NCBI GenBank assembly: GCA_030639305.1
Contig: DAOWCY010000244.1
Location: 1-9,582, forward strand
Length of the DNA stretch: 9,582 bases
Direction: 5' to 3'
Source: JAGLQA01 sp023135565
GTDB lineage: Bacteria; Acidobacteriota; Aminicenantia; UBA2199
The notes beneath the pieces are model-generated. The model saw only the letters and a list, made by a program, of their open reading frames with translations, made no database searches and was not told the DNA's origin. The translations under genes and the position numbers were made by a program. Of this stretch, positions 1 through 6,323 are shown in pieces; within the stretch, counting starts at the first letter, position 1; each line of letters starts with the position of its first letter.

Positions 1-2054
1 CTGTGATCCCGGGTGATATTGGGTAGGGTGTAGGTTGTAATCGGGCCTTTTGAAACGCCGTCGATGATAACATTCTCGATCTCTTTTCCCGACCCGCTGT
101 TAACATCGAACTGGATAGTGGCTGTTTGGCCCCATTTGATTTCAAAAGAGCCTGGGTTCATTACACCATTGACGACCACCTGCCCACCGGACTCGTGGGT
201 CTCTGTGATAGTAAGCGTCATCAGCCTTGTAAGCAGGTTAATCGAATGGTTTTCTTTCACAGCCGGGAAAGTCCAGGTGGTAATGATGCCTTTGCCTGAG
301 CCGTCGATCCTGGCATTTTTGATTTCATAACCGATGGAACTGTCGGCAGAAAACGAACAGGTTACGGTTTGCCCCCAATCAACAGTCACAGAACCGGGAT
401 TAGTTCGGCCATTTATGGTGACAATCCCGCCTGTGCCGTGGGACTCAGATATAACGAAAGTTTTTAGCTGGGTGGAAAGATTAACGTTGTGGTTCTCTTT
501 TACAGCTTCAAAAGTATAGGTAGAGATAACGCCTTTCGACTGCCCGTCGATGGTAATATCTTTGATCTCTTTTCCAGCGCTGCTGTCGGCTTCAAACCTT
601 AATTCAACATCCTCACCCCACTTTACTTCTACACTGCCGGGGTTAAGTTTGCCGTTTATATAGACTTTCCCGCCGCTGTCGTGGGTTTCGGTGATCTTAT
701 AGGTCTGCCATTCGGAAAAAACTTCGATGGTGTGATCAGCTTTAATGTTTGAAAATGTCCAGGATTCCTGTTCACCTTGCGATACACTGTCTACTTTGAC
801 ATCGGCGATGTATTTCCCTTCGACTGTGTTGAAATTGAAAGTCTGGCTGCTACCATATGTGACGGTGGTTGTGCCGGGGGCGGAACTGCTGCCTTCATCA
901 CAGGTGACTGTGATAGTAAAAGTTTTGACCTGGAAAACCACTTCCAGTATGTGATCGCTTTTGATGTCCTGGAAAGTATACGAGGTCAGCGGCCCGTAAG
1001 AACCGCCGTCTACTTTGACGTCTGAGATTTTATGAGATTTAGCAGGAACGATCTGGAAGGTTTTATCCTGGCCGTATTCCACTTCGCAGGTGTCGGGGGT
1101 AACTGTACCGCCATCATTGTATATCACCGTGATGGTGTGTTTGATTTTAGTGAATTTAACGTGGATGGTGTGACTTTTAATGACATTAGTGAATGTATAC
1201 CGGTTATTTTCCGGTACTGGAATAATTGTGCCGTCTACTCTTAACTCCGCCGCTTCCCAACCTTCATTGGCGGAAAAGCGAAAAGTCTTGTCACTGCCGT
1301 AAACTACCTGGATTGTGCCTGATTCGATGATGCTGCCGCCGCCTTCGGACGTGGCCGTGATGGTGAGTGTCTGCTGGCCGAAAAGAGGCTGGATGGTATG
1401 ATCTGCCTGTACATCGGTGAATGTGTAAGTATTATTTGCAGGAACGCCCACAGATTGGCCGTCAACCAGCAAACCGGTTAGTTCTTGCCCTTCATTTACT
1501 GTGATGGCGTAGGTCTGGCCGCCGCCTTTTTCGACGTTGGTGATGCCGGGGGGCGAGATAGTTCCGCCGGGGTTTTGGATAGCCTCTATGGTAAACTGGG
1601 AAACCTCGAAAAAGGACTCGATAGTGTGGTCGGTTTTTATGTTCTCGAATTTGTAGTCAGTGACGGCCCCGATGCTTTTGCCGTCTACCTTGACATCGTG
1701 GATGCGGTAGCCGGGATCGGGGGAGATGTTTACTGTCAGGCTGCCGCCTTCATCGACTAAGATTGTTCCTTCCGGGTCGTTATGGCCGCCTGTATTGCTG
1801 ATAGAGGTGATAGTAAGTTGTTTTGCGCCGTCGTCTTTTTTGGCCCATACTTCGATTTTGTGATCTTCGTCTACTTCTTTGAAGGTAAACTTTGAGAGCG
1901 CTCCCCTGTCTTTGCCGTCGATCTCGACCCGGTCGATTTTGTAGCCTTCGTCCGCCGACATCTCGAATTTGTAGTTTCCGCCTGCTTCGGCCAGGATAGT
2001 GCCTTCGGGTTTGATCTTTGCCCCTTCGTGAGCTATCGCCAAAATCTTATACTT
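1..2054 (-). repeat. Nine or more tandem divergent InlB-like protein repeats
   Basis: The coding repeats start at about 2054, 1823, 1598, 1373, 1142, 926, 707, 464 and 221, reading leftwards; the ninth is cut by the window edge. Units are 72-81 residues and share a beta-rich start (TITxT), GG, a middle segment, GYxIxxVxVDGxSxG, YTF and a closing DHTI. Units 7-9 (from 707) form a separate, more alike subgroup with an added NG..NPGS..V.WG segment, which suggests recent expansion at the C-terminal side. The pattern matches the divergent InlB B-repeat (Flg_new_2) family. These domains are generally structural, extending a protein away from the cell surface. Confidence 0.85.
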
Positions 2055-3650
2055 GCCGGAATCGGAAATATCGATCTTCAATTTGTTAGAAGTGGATGTT
2101 TTACCTGCTGAGTCTTCTACTGTGACAGATACCTCGAAAGTTCCTTTCTCATAATAGGTATGGCTTTCTTTATCCTGCCCGGTGACGGGGTCGCTATTGC
2201 TCCCTTCAAAATACCATTTGTACTTATAAGGAGACTGCCCGCCCTGGGCTTTTGCTTCAAAGCTGACCTGGAGAGGCGCTTTGCCGGATAAGGGGTTTCC
2301 TGAAAGATGAATTTCCAGGTTCTCCGGTTTTTCTTTATCTTTTTCTTCCTCGTCTTCTTCTTTTTCTTCTTTCTCTTTTTTTATAACTTTCTTATAAGAC
2401 ACTACGATAGGGTAAGCCGGTTCGACTATATTCCGGGTACGCAGGTCGTGGTTCGGTTTGTTGTTATTTCCGAAAAGGTAACGGAACCCTACACCGAAAG
2501 TATTCTGTTTTGAAAAACCGTTTTTTGCCGGTTCCGGGTATTTGCCGAAATTCGTGGTGCTGTAGTTCCCGGTTACATATAGATTTTTGATTATTTCAAA
2601 GCCCGCTTCGCAGTCGAGTTTGTAGACCTTACCGGCTGCCGCTGCTCCTTTGAAATTCAGGTATAGTTTGTTGAACAAAAAGATTTTTACATCGATCCCG
2701 AAATGAGAAAGAGCTTTGTTGTAAATCCCGATGGTTTCACCTTCGGGAGAAAGCTCCAATGCATTAACGCCGGTATACTGATCGCCGAAACCTACGGCGT
2801 AAAAAAGAGTAGCCGCCAGTCGGTTCAGTCTCAATCGTACCGCGGGCCGCACCTGGACATGATAGGTGCCGTCGAAATCATTGTATTTGTAATAGAGACC
2901 ATCGACAAATAAAAAGAAACCCAGGTTTTTGGGTTCAAAACCGGCGCCTGCGGAAAAGCCGTATCTTTTGATATAGTCGTTGTGGTCGATTTTTCCGGCT
3001 GCCTGGATAAGCAGCCCTTTTTTGCTTTTGGCGTTGACGATCAGTTCACCGGAGAGGTTAAGGCTTTTCTTCCCGGTTTGTGATAGTCCGCCCTGCAATG
3101 AGAACCGGTTCTCGAATACAAAACTTTTTTCTTGACTGCTATCTTGCCTCCGGCGGCAAGGGGGGCGTTTTTGAAAAAGTGCCCCCCTTGACCCCCCCAA
3201 AAACTTTTTATTAGCTGCGCTGTCTTTCGCAGCAGGTAGGGGGCCGGTTTTCAAAGCAGGGCCGATAACTACGTCCGGGATACTTTCCGGGAACTTTTCA
3301 ACCACTACTTTGAGAACCGATTTCTCCGGGAAGTCACTGGACTTAGACGCTGCGGTCAGGTCTATGAACCGGTCTTTACTGTCACAGACTTTGACGTCCA
3401 GCCTTTTGTCCTGTTTGTTCGGATAAACGATAAGATAATTGTCTAAGTTCTCGACTTCCCAATCTGCGCTCTTTTCATAATGGAGCGAATACTCTTCGCC
3501 GGGGGGCAGTTCGAAAATAATAGCCAACCCTAATTTGCAAATATATTCCTCACCGGGACTATAACACTTCACTATCCCGGTTGGGAATAGATTCGCCACC
3601 AATAAAACGATGACTAAGGACAGAATTGTCCTGATAATTTTACTTTTCAT
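1..3650 (-). CDS. Giant surface protein: VirB9-N-like domain, beta-barrel, PKD and InlB-like repeats (3' end outside window)
   Basis: The frame is open for 1216 codons from ATG 3650 to the left edge, so the C-terminus is missing. AGGAGGT at 3666-3660 lies 9 nt before the ATG. Approximate layout: signal peptide 1-26; a beta-rich domain 27-115 resembling the VirB9 N-terminal domain (FELPPGEEYSLHY, DWEVENLDNYLIVYP); a linker holding a palindromic-element peptide at 147-168; residues 172-397 with about 12 alternating amphipathic strands, ending GVGFRYLFG, read as an outer-membrane beta-barrel; a Lys/Glu run 419-441; a PKD domain about 448-528 (YYEKGTFEVSVTVEDSAG); then at least nine divergent InlB-type repeats with the theme VDG..G....YTF..V..DHTI. 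A barrel anchor followed by a repeat stalk suggests a cell-surface adhesin or stalk. Its place at the end of the T4SS operon and its VirB9-like head suggest contact with the secretion channel, which is inference. The domain calls are by eye. Confidence 0.88.
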   Translation of the reverse strand, partial: MKSKIIRTILSLVIVLLVANLFPTGIVKCYSPGEEYICKLGLAIIFELPPGEEYSLHYEKSADWEVENLDNYLIVYPNKQDKRLDVKVCDSKDRFIDLTAASKSSDFPEKSVLKVVVEKFPESIPDVVIGPALKTGPLPAAKDSAANKKFLGGSRGALFQKRPPCRRRQDSSQEKSFVFENRFSLQGGLSQTGKKSLNLSGELIVNAKSKKGLLIQAAGKIDHNDYIKRYGFSAGAGFEPKNLGFFLFVDGLYYKYNDFDGTYHVQVRPAVRLRLNRLAATLFYAVGFGDQYTGVNALELSPEGETIGIYNKALSHFGIDVKIFLFNKLYLNFKGAAAAGKVYKLDCEAGFEIIKNLYVTGNYSTTNFGKYPEPAKNGFSKQNTFGVGFRYLFGNNNKPNHDLRTRNIVEPAYPIVVSYKKVIKKEKEEKEEDEEEKDKEKPENLEIHLSGNPLSGKAPLQVSFEAKAQGGQSPYKYKWYFEGSNSDPVTGQDKESHTYYEKGTFEVSVTVEDSAGKTSTSNKLKIDISDSGKYKILAIAHEGAKIKPEGTILAEAGGNYKFEMSADEGYKIDRVEIDGKDRGALSKFTFKEVDEDHKIEVWAKKDDGAKQLTITSISNTGGHNDPEGTILVDEGGSLTVNISPDPGYRIHDVKVDGKSIGAVTDYKFENIKTDHTIESFFEVSQFTIEAIQNPGGTISPPGITNVEKGGGQTYAITVNEGQELTGLLVDGQSVGVPANNTYTFTDVQADHTIQPLFGQQTLTITATSEGGGSIIESGTIQVVYGSDKTFRFSANEGWEAAELRVDGTIIPVPENNRYTFTNVIKSHTIHVKFTKIKHTITVIYNDGGTVTPDTCEVEYGQDKTFQIVPAKSHKISDVKVDGGSYGPLTSYTFQDIKSDHILEVVFQVKTFTITVTCDEGSSSAPGTTTVTYGSSQTFNFNTVEGKYIADVKVDSVSQGEQESWTFSNIKADHTIEVFSEWQTYKITETHDSGGKVYINGKLNPGSVEVKWGEDVELRFEADSSAGKEIKDITIDGQSKGVISTYTFEAVKENHNVNLSTQLKTFVISESHGTGGIVTINGRTNPGSVTVDWGQTVTCSFSADSSIGYEIKNARIDGSGKGIITTWTFPAVKENHSINLLTRLMTLTITETHESGGQVVVNGVMNPGSFEIKWGQTATIQFDVNSGSGKEIENVIIDGVSKGPITTYTLPNITRDH
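3146..3210 (-). repeat. Palindromic element copy 1, in frame inside the giant surface protein
   Basis: Gene-strand layout: AAAAAGTTTTTG, a G run, a 10-bp perfect stem CAAGGGGGGC/GCCCCCCTTG (arms 3181-3190 and 3157-3166) around a CTTTTTCAAAAAC centre, then a mini-hairpin GCCGGAGGC. It encodes about 22 residues (around KKFLGGSRGALFQKRPPCRR) between the VirB9-N-like domain and the barrel. No stop occurs in any of the three sense frames. In the shared AAGTTTT motif the G is the third codon position, unlike the other copies. Confidence 0.85.
3214..3233. repeat. Short inverted repeat next to palindromic copy 1
   Basis: GCTGCG and CGCAGC (3214-3219 and 3228-3233) form a perfect 6-bp stem with an 8-nt loop, directly adjoining palindromic copy 1 inside the giant-protein gene. 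It may belong to a compound insertion, or it may be chance in an Ala-rich linker. Confidence 0.35.
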
Positions 3651-3669
3651 TTGTTTTTTACCTCCTGAT

Positions 3670-4173
3670 TTAGCTTTTAATAATGATTTTCCTGTCGAAA
3701 AAATTCGACTTCTCTTCTTTTTTGATGGTCTTTAACCTGAATATATAGATGCGATGCTTTTTTTTCCTACTTATCGGCGAAGATTTTGTTTTTTTACGAA
3801 GATTTCCTGAAAAAAAGAAATCCTTTCGTCCCCGTTCATAGGTTGCGGATGCCATCCGCTCTGTAATCACAGCTATATAATCGATTAAACCATCCCCTTT
3901 CGGCCTGATGACCGCCTCATGCAGGTTGTTGACTACCTTGAAATTCTTCTTATTGTATACCACTCTCTTGATGAGTCCGTTTCCCGAAAAGGTAATCCTG
4001 ATACTGCTTTTGTACCTTACGGCGATTTCGTGGATCACGTCTTCGCCCGTTCCGAGAAACGTGCATACCATGTCTGCATTCAAGGTCAAAACAGGCAGCA
4101 GCATTAGCAGGATGATAATCCCCTGCCGTTTCAACCTGCGCTTTGTAAAACATTTACCGGTTTGTTTTTTCAT
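3670..4173 (-). CDS. Small exported protein with VirB9-N-like fold and an internal insertion
   Basis: 167 residues. The ATG overlaps the TGA of the gene before it (4173-4170), so translation is probably coupled, with only a weak Shine-Dalgarno of its own. The N-terminus has a basic stretch (KRRLKRQ) and a hydrophobic segment at about 18-32 ending LNA, read as a signal peptide. The middle follows the VirB9 N-terminal pattern: a hydrophobic beta strand (IRITFSG), a K/V-rich strand, NFKVVNNLHEAVIRPKG, DYIAVITE, and much later RIYIFRL. In canonical domains the last two strands are joined by a short turn. Here about 35 residues, basic and Ser/Lys-rich, lie between them, and the DNA there contains an inverted repeat (3801-3822). 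The C-terminus is Lys-rich. No VirB9 C-terminal domain is present. Probable role: periplasmic accessory to the T4SS outer-membrane complex (inference). The family call is by eye and of moderate strength. Confidence 0.78.
   Translation of the reverse strand: MKKQTGKCFTKRRLKRQGIIILLMLLPVLTLNADMVCTFLGTGEDVIHEIAVRYKSSIRITFSGNGLIKRVVYNKKNFKVVNNLHEAVIRPKGDGLIDYIAVITERMASATYERGRKDFFFSGNLRKKTKSSPISRKKKHRIYIFRLKTIKKEEKSNFFDRKIIIKS
3801..3822. repeat. Inverted repeat within the insertion of the 167-residue protein
   Basis: GATTTC and GAAATC (3801-3806 and 3817-3822) form a 6-bp stem around a T-rich/A-rich centre. The centre is loosely like the TTTTTTCAAAAA of the palindromic element family. It falls inside the extra stretch that separates two predicted strands. 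It could be a decayed palindromic insertion; the evidence is thin. Confidence 0.35.
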
Positions 4174-4559
4174 TTCTTTTTACTCTTCGCCCCGGTAATG
4201 TAAATTTTGGGATAGAATAGTTCTTCGCTGTCTACTATTTTCACGGTGAAAATATACATCCTACCGCTTTCGGTAAGGATAGCCAGCGTGGTTCTAACCG
4301 CCTCTTCATTTTTCGGCCTGATCCAGATAAATGGGCCGTCTGTGTCGATTTCCCAATCGTCGTTTTCAAGCATGATGATTTTCTTGATCTGCTCTTCCCT
4401 GTTTACCTCGATAAAAGTATAAAAATCGGGGTGACAGTTCAAGGTGTGCACCTGGTCTTTTCCCTGTCCTGCCAGATCGAGCGCCAGGGTGCTCTTTGCA
4501 TTAAGAAACGCATTCACACTAAAAACGATAATTAATAGAAACAAAATTATTCTTCTCAT
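4170..4559 (-). CDS. Stand-alone VirB9 N-terminal-like exported protein
   Basis: 129 residues. The start at ATG 4559 has GAGGAGG about 10 nt upstream, inside the end of the previous gene, and only 2 nt separate the two. A clear signal peptide (1-21) ends FLNA. The remainder matches the VirB9/TrbG N-terminal beta-sandwich pattern: PDFYTFIEVNREEQIKKI, then the D-D/E-W-E-I signature (NDDWEIDTDG), IWIRPKNEEA, TLAILTESGRMYIFTVKI. This parallels the GDPDEWEI ... TIITQSLKVYKF region of the true VirB9 of this operon (residues 147-190). It stops where VirB9 would continue into its C-terminal domain, which normally binds VirB7 and VirB10. It is therefore likely periplasmic or outer-membrane associated, perhaps an extra ring subunit or a competitor of VirB9 (inference). 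Confidence 0.85.
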   Translation of the reverse strand: MRRIILFLLIIVFSVNAFLNAKSTLALDLAGQGKDQVHTLNCHPDFYTFIEVNREEQIKKIIMLENDDWEIDTDGPFIWIRPKNEEAVRTTLAILTESGRMYIFTVKIVDSEELFYPKIYITGAKSKKK

Positions 4560-4561
4560 TT

Positions 4562-4900
4562 TTATTTTTCCTCCTCTTTATGGATTTTTATTATATCTTT
4601 TGTCTTATCTATCTTGACTCCATGCTGTTTTGATAGATGGTAAATTTTCCAACCCGAAAGCATTGCTACCGGGGTGCCTACCAAGTTTAGAAAATTGATC
4701 TTCCCGTACATGAACACTACCAACGAGATAACTCCGCTGAAAAAAAACAAAATGTTCAAAAACAGGAAAAACGCTTTATGCTCGATGTCTTTTAGCCCGT
4801 ACCTGCGCAGGATAAAATTATCTATTTTGCCGTAGTCGATTTTGATCTCGACAGGTTTGGGCTTTTCGGTTTTTTCTTTTCTTCTCTTAAAAAATCCCAT
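4562..4900 (-). CDS. Small two-helix inner-membrane protein, unknown
   Basis: 112 residues. GGGAGGTG (4915-4908) lies 7 nt before the ATG, and the start overlaps the end of the upstream small ORF, so translation is likely coupled. The N-terminal 40 residues are Lys/Glu-rich. Two hydrophobic helices follow, at about 43-64 and 68-88, joined by a very short loop. The last 24 residues are charged (KIDKTKDIIKIHKEEEK). This gives a hairpin topology with both ends probably cytoplasmic. By size, topology and place in a T4SS operon it could play the part of VirB3, but I see no VirB3 sequence signature, and VirB3 normally sits next to VirB4. I leave the function open. Confidence 0.8.
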   Translation of the reverse strand: MGFFKRRKEKTEKPKPVEIKIDYGKIDNFILRRYGLKDIEHKAFFLFLNILFFFSGVISLVVFMYGKINFLNLVGTPVAMLSGWKIYHLSKQHGVKIDKTKDIIKIHKEEEK

Positions 4901-5087
4901 TTTTTTTCACCTCCCGGCTTCCCGGTGAAACGAAATCGCTCCTTTGAATACCCCGGTGCCGGTATTTCTGAGCTTTGCCCGTCTCTAACATCCTGACTAT
5001 CAATTCTACGTGTTCGGGTACCCTGATGTCGGAGCGGCGGTTTTTTAATATAGTTACTTTTGTACTGTTTGCTTTTTTTCTTTTCAT
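4887..5087 (-). CDS. Very small basic protein, unknown
   Basis: 66 residues. The ATG begins directly after the virB11 TAA, with GGAGAG (5101-5096) 8 nt upstream. The end overlaps the next gene by 14 nt. The protein is strongly basic, with one predicted amphipathic helix around RVPEHVELIVRMLETGK (22-38) and no signal peptide or membrane helix, so it is probably cytoplasmic. The well-placed ribosome-binding site and the snug fit between two genes favour a real gene over a spacer. I do not recognise the family. A role as a small regulator or in coupling translation are both possible. Confidence 0.6.
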   Translation of the reverse strand: MKRKKANSTKVTILKNRRSDIRVPEHVELIVRMLETGKAQKYRHRGIQRSDFVSPGSREVKKNGIF

Positions 5088-6173
5088 TTATTTTTCTCTC
5101 CAAAAAGCGGGGATTTCATCATCGCTTATAAATAACCGCTCGTTTAAAAAGGCCGGTCTTTTCCTGACCTCGAATTTGCCGGTTATGAACGCATCTTTCA
5201 TAATTTTATCCGGGACAAATTCATAAAGCCTGTTGAACCGACTGGCCTTGTCTTTGACTACCTCTAATATATCGGTTATTCTTTTTTTTCTATCGCCCAG
5301 GGTTTTGACGTGGATGATTATATCTATATTTTCCCTGAGAAGCTGCCGGATGGCCTCTTCCCGCATGGTGGAAAAACTCTTCATCAAGGCTTCCATGCGG
5401 GACAGCGTCGATTCGGCGCTCCCGGCATGAATGGTACCCATGCCGCCGGTGCCGGTGTTAAAAGAGGTTATCATTTCGGTGATTTCAGCGCCTCTAATTT
5501 CGCCGATAATCAGGATGTCTACGTCCATGCGCAGGATGTTCATCAGCACCTGCCGGAACTTCTCTTCCCTGCTTTTCTTTTGGTCCATGGGATTGGGAAC
5601 TAAACTCTCCCACAAAGGACTCTCTATCTTGATCTCCCTGGTATCTTCAACAGACACCACCGTGCCCTGCTCTTCGCCGATGTTCTTGCAAAGCAGGTTC
5701 AAGATAGTGGTTTTGCCGGAATTAGGAGCGCCGGAAATAATCACCCGCTTTTTCATCCTGACAAAGAACTTCAACATTTCAAGCCCGGCTGGGTCGATCA
5801 TACCGGCATCCACCAGCCGCTGCTCCTTAAAATACCTGCTGATAAATTTCCTGATGGTGACAATAGGACGCAGCGTCACCGGGGGGATGACAACGTTGAT
5901 TCTTTCCCCGGTGCTGAACCGGGTATCGAGAATGGGGTTGCTCTCATCCAGAGGCACTCCCAATCCCCTGGCTAAAATATTAACGGCGGTTTCCAGGTTT
6001 TCCCGACTCTCGAACTTCCTGCCGCGTACAGGTTTGACAATACCGTTCTCTTTGACAAATATCGATTCAAAACCGCGAATGTAAATGTCCGAGTAGCGGT
6101 CAGTTTGCAGCAAATCCTCTATGGGCTTAAAATATACCCCGGATAAAAATTCTAATATTTGATTATCTTGCAT
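5088..6173 (-). CDS. virB11: VirB11-family traffic ATPase
   Basis: 361 residues from ATG 6173; the stop is directly followed by the next ATG. VirB11 proteins are hexameric cytoplasmic ATPases that power T4SS assembly and substrate transfer. Visible motifs: an N-terminal domain (1-120) with DIYIRGFESIFV and the conserved RFSTGERINVVIPPV; Walker A GAPNSGKT (148-155); Asp box VVSVEDTREI (172-181); Walker B DILIIGEIRG (219-228) with the family Glu-Ile-Arg; His box MGTIHAGS (245-252). All catalytic positions are intact and the length is normal for the family. The C-terminus has about 40 extra charged residues. An upstream in-frame TTG (6230) would add 19 residues encoded by a palindromic element. 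I prefer ATG 6173 because GGAGG at 6187-6183 lies 9 nt ahead of it and the extension is not VirB11-like. Confidence 0.95.
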   Translation of the reverse strand: MQDNQILEFLSGVYFKPIEDLLQTDRYSDIYIRGFESIFVKENGIVKPVRGRKFESRENLETAVNILARGLGVPLDESNPILDTRFSTGERINVVIPPVTLRPIVTIRKFISRYFKEQRLVDAGMIDPAGLEMLKFFVRMKKRVIISGAPNSGKTTILNLLCKNIGEEQGTVVSVEDTREIKIESPLWESLVPNPMDQKKSREEKFRQVLMNILRMDVDILIIGEIRGAEITEMITSFNTGTGGMGTIHAGSAESTLSRMEALMKSFSTMREEAIRQLLRENIDIIIHVKTLGDRKKRITDILEVVKDKASRFNRLYEFVPDKIMKDAFITGKFEVRKRPAFLNERLFISDDEIPAFWREK

Positions 6174-6181
6174 AATACTTT

Positions 6182-6243
6182 GCCTCCGGCGGGTCAGAAC
6201 CTTTTTGAAAAAAGGTTCCGACACCTCCAAAAACTTCTATTGA
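6182..6243 (-). repeat. Palindromic element copy 2 (intergenic, before virB11)
   Basis: Gene strand: CAATAGAAGTTTTTG, a stem GTCGGAACC/GGTTCTGAC with one mismatch around TTTTTTCAAAAA, then GCCGGAGGC. The arms differ in sequence from the G/C-run arms of the intragenic copies but still pair, so pairing rather than sequence is kept. Unlike the intragenic copies it contains TAG and TGA triplets. Confidence 0.85.
6183..6187 (-). promoter_or_regulatory. Ribosome-binding site of virB11, supplied by a palindromic element
   Basis: GGAGG on the gene strand with a 9-nt spacer to ATG 6173. The five bases are part of the 3' mini-hairpin GCCGGAGGC that ends palindromic copy 2. The same box occurs in copies that are not near a start codon, so here a repeat appears to have provided the translation signal. 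Folding of the mini-hairpin would hide part of it. Confidence 0.7.
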
Positions 6244-6293
6244 GCCTCCGGCGGCCAACTTTTTGAAAAAAGTTGGACAAAAACTTCTATTGA
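6244..6293 (-). repeat. Palindromic element copy 3 (intergenic, tandem with copy 2)
   Basis: Gene strand: TCAATAGAAGTTTTTG, a perfect 10-bp stem CCAACTTTTT/AAAAAGTTGG (6255-6264 with 6267-6276), then GCCGGAGGC leading straight into the TCAATAGAAG of copy 2. It lacks the G-run spacer and is the shortest complete copy. Confidence 0.85.
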
Positions 6294-6310
6294 GGCCCTT
6301 CGGGCCAACT
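6294..6310 (-). repeat. Truncated palindromic element copy 4
   Basis: Only the 3' part survives: AGTTGG followed by the mini-hairpin GGCCC-GAA-GGGCC (6294-6306), then the TCAATAGAAG that opens copy 3. Together, copies 4, 3 and 2 fill most of the 150-bp gap between the 251-residue protein gene and virB11, which is the only sizeable intergenic gap in the window. Confidence 0.65.
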
Positions 6311-6323
6311 TGATTGATTCCCA

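Noticed and set aside
4562..4900. Assignment as VirB3
   Set aside because: Size and two helices fit, but no VirB3 sequence signature is visible and virB4 is not adjacent.
4822..5103. A 93-codon minus-strand frame overlapping virB11 and the two small genes
   Set aside because: Low-complexity Lys/Ser/Arg content and overlap with three better-supported genes; the frame starting at 5087 fits the ribosome-binding site and spacing.
5431..6084. A 217-codon plus-strand frame
   Set aside because: It is the complement of virB11, whose motifs are intact on the minus strand; no ribosome-binding site, and low-information protein content.
6174..6230. TTG start adding 19 residues to VirB11
   Set aside because: The added residues are a translation of palindromic copy 2, no Shine-Dalgarno precedes the TTG, and ATG 6173 has one at the right distance.
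6182..6310. Rho-independent terminators between the 251-residue gene and virB11
   Set aside because: The stems are followed by the GCC/GGC mini-hairpin box, not a U tract, and the same structures lie inside genes; an mRNA-processing or attenuation role is not excluded.
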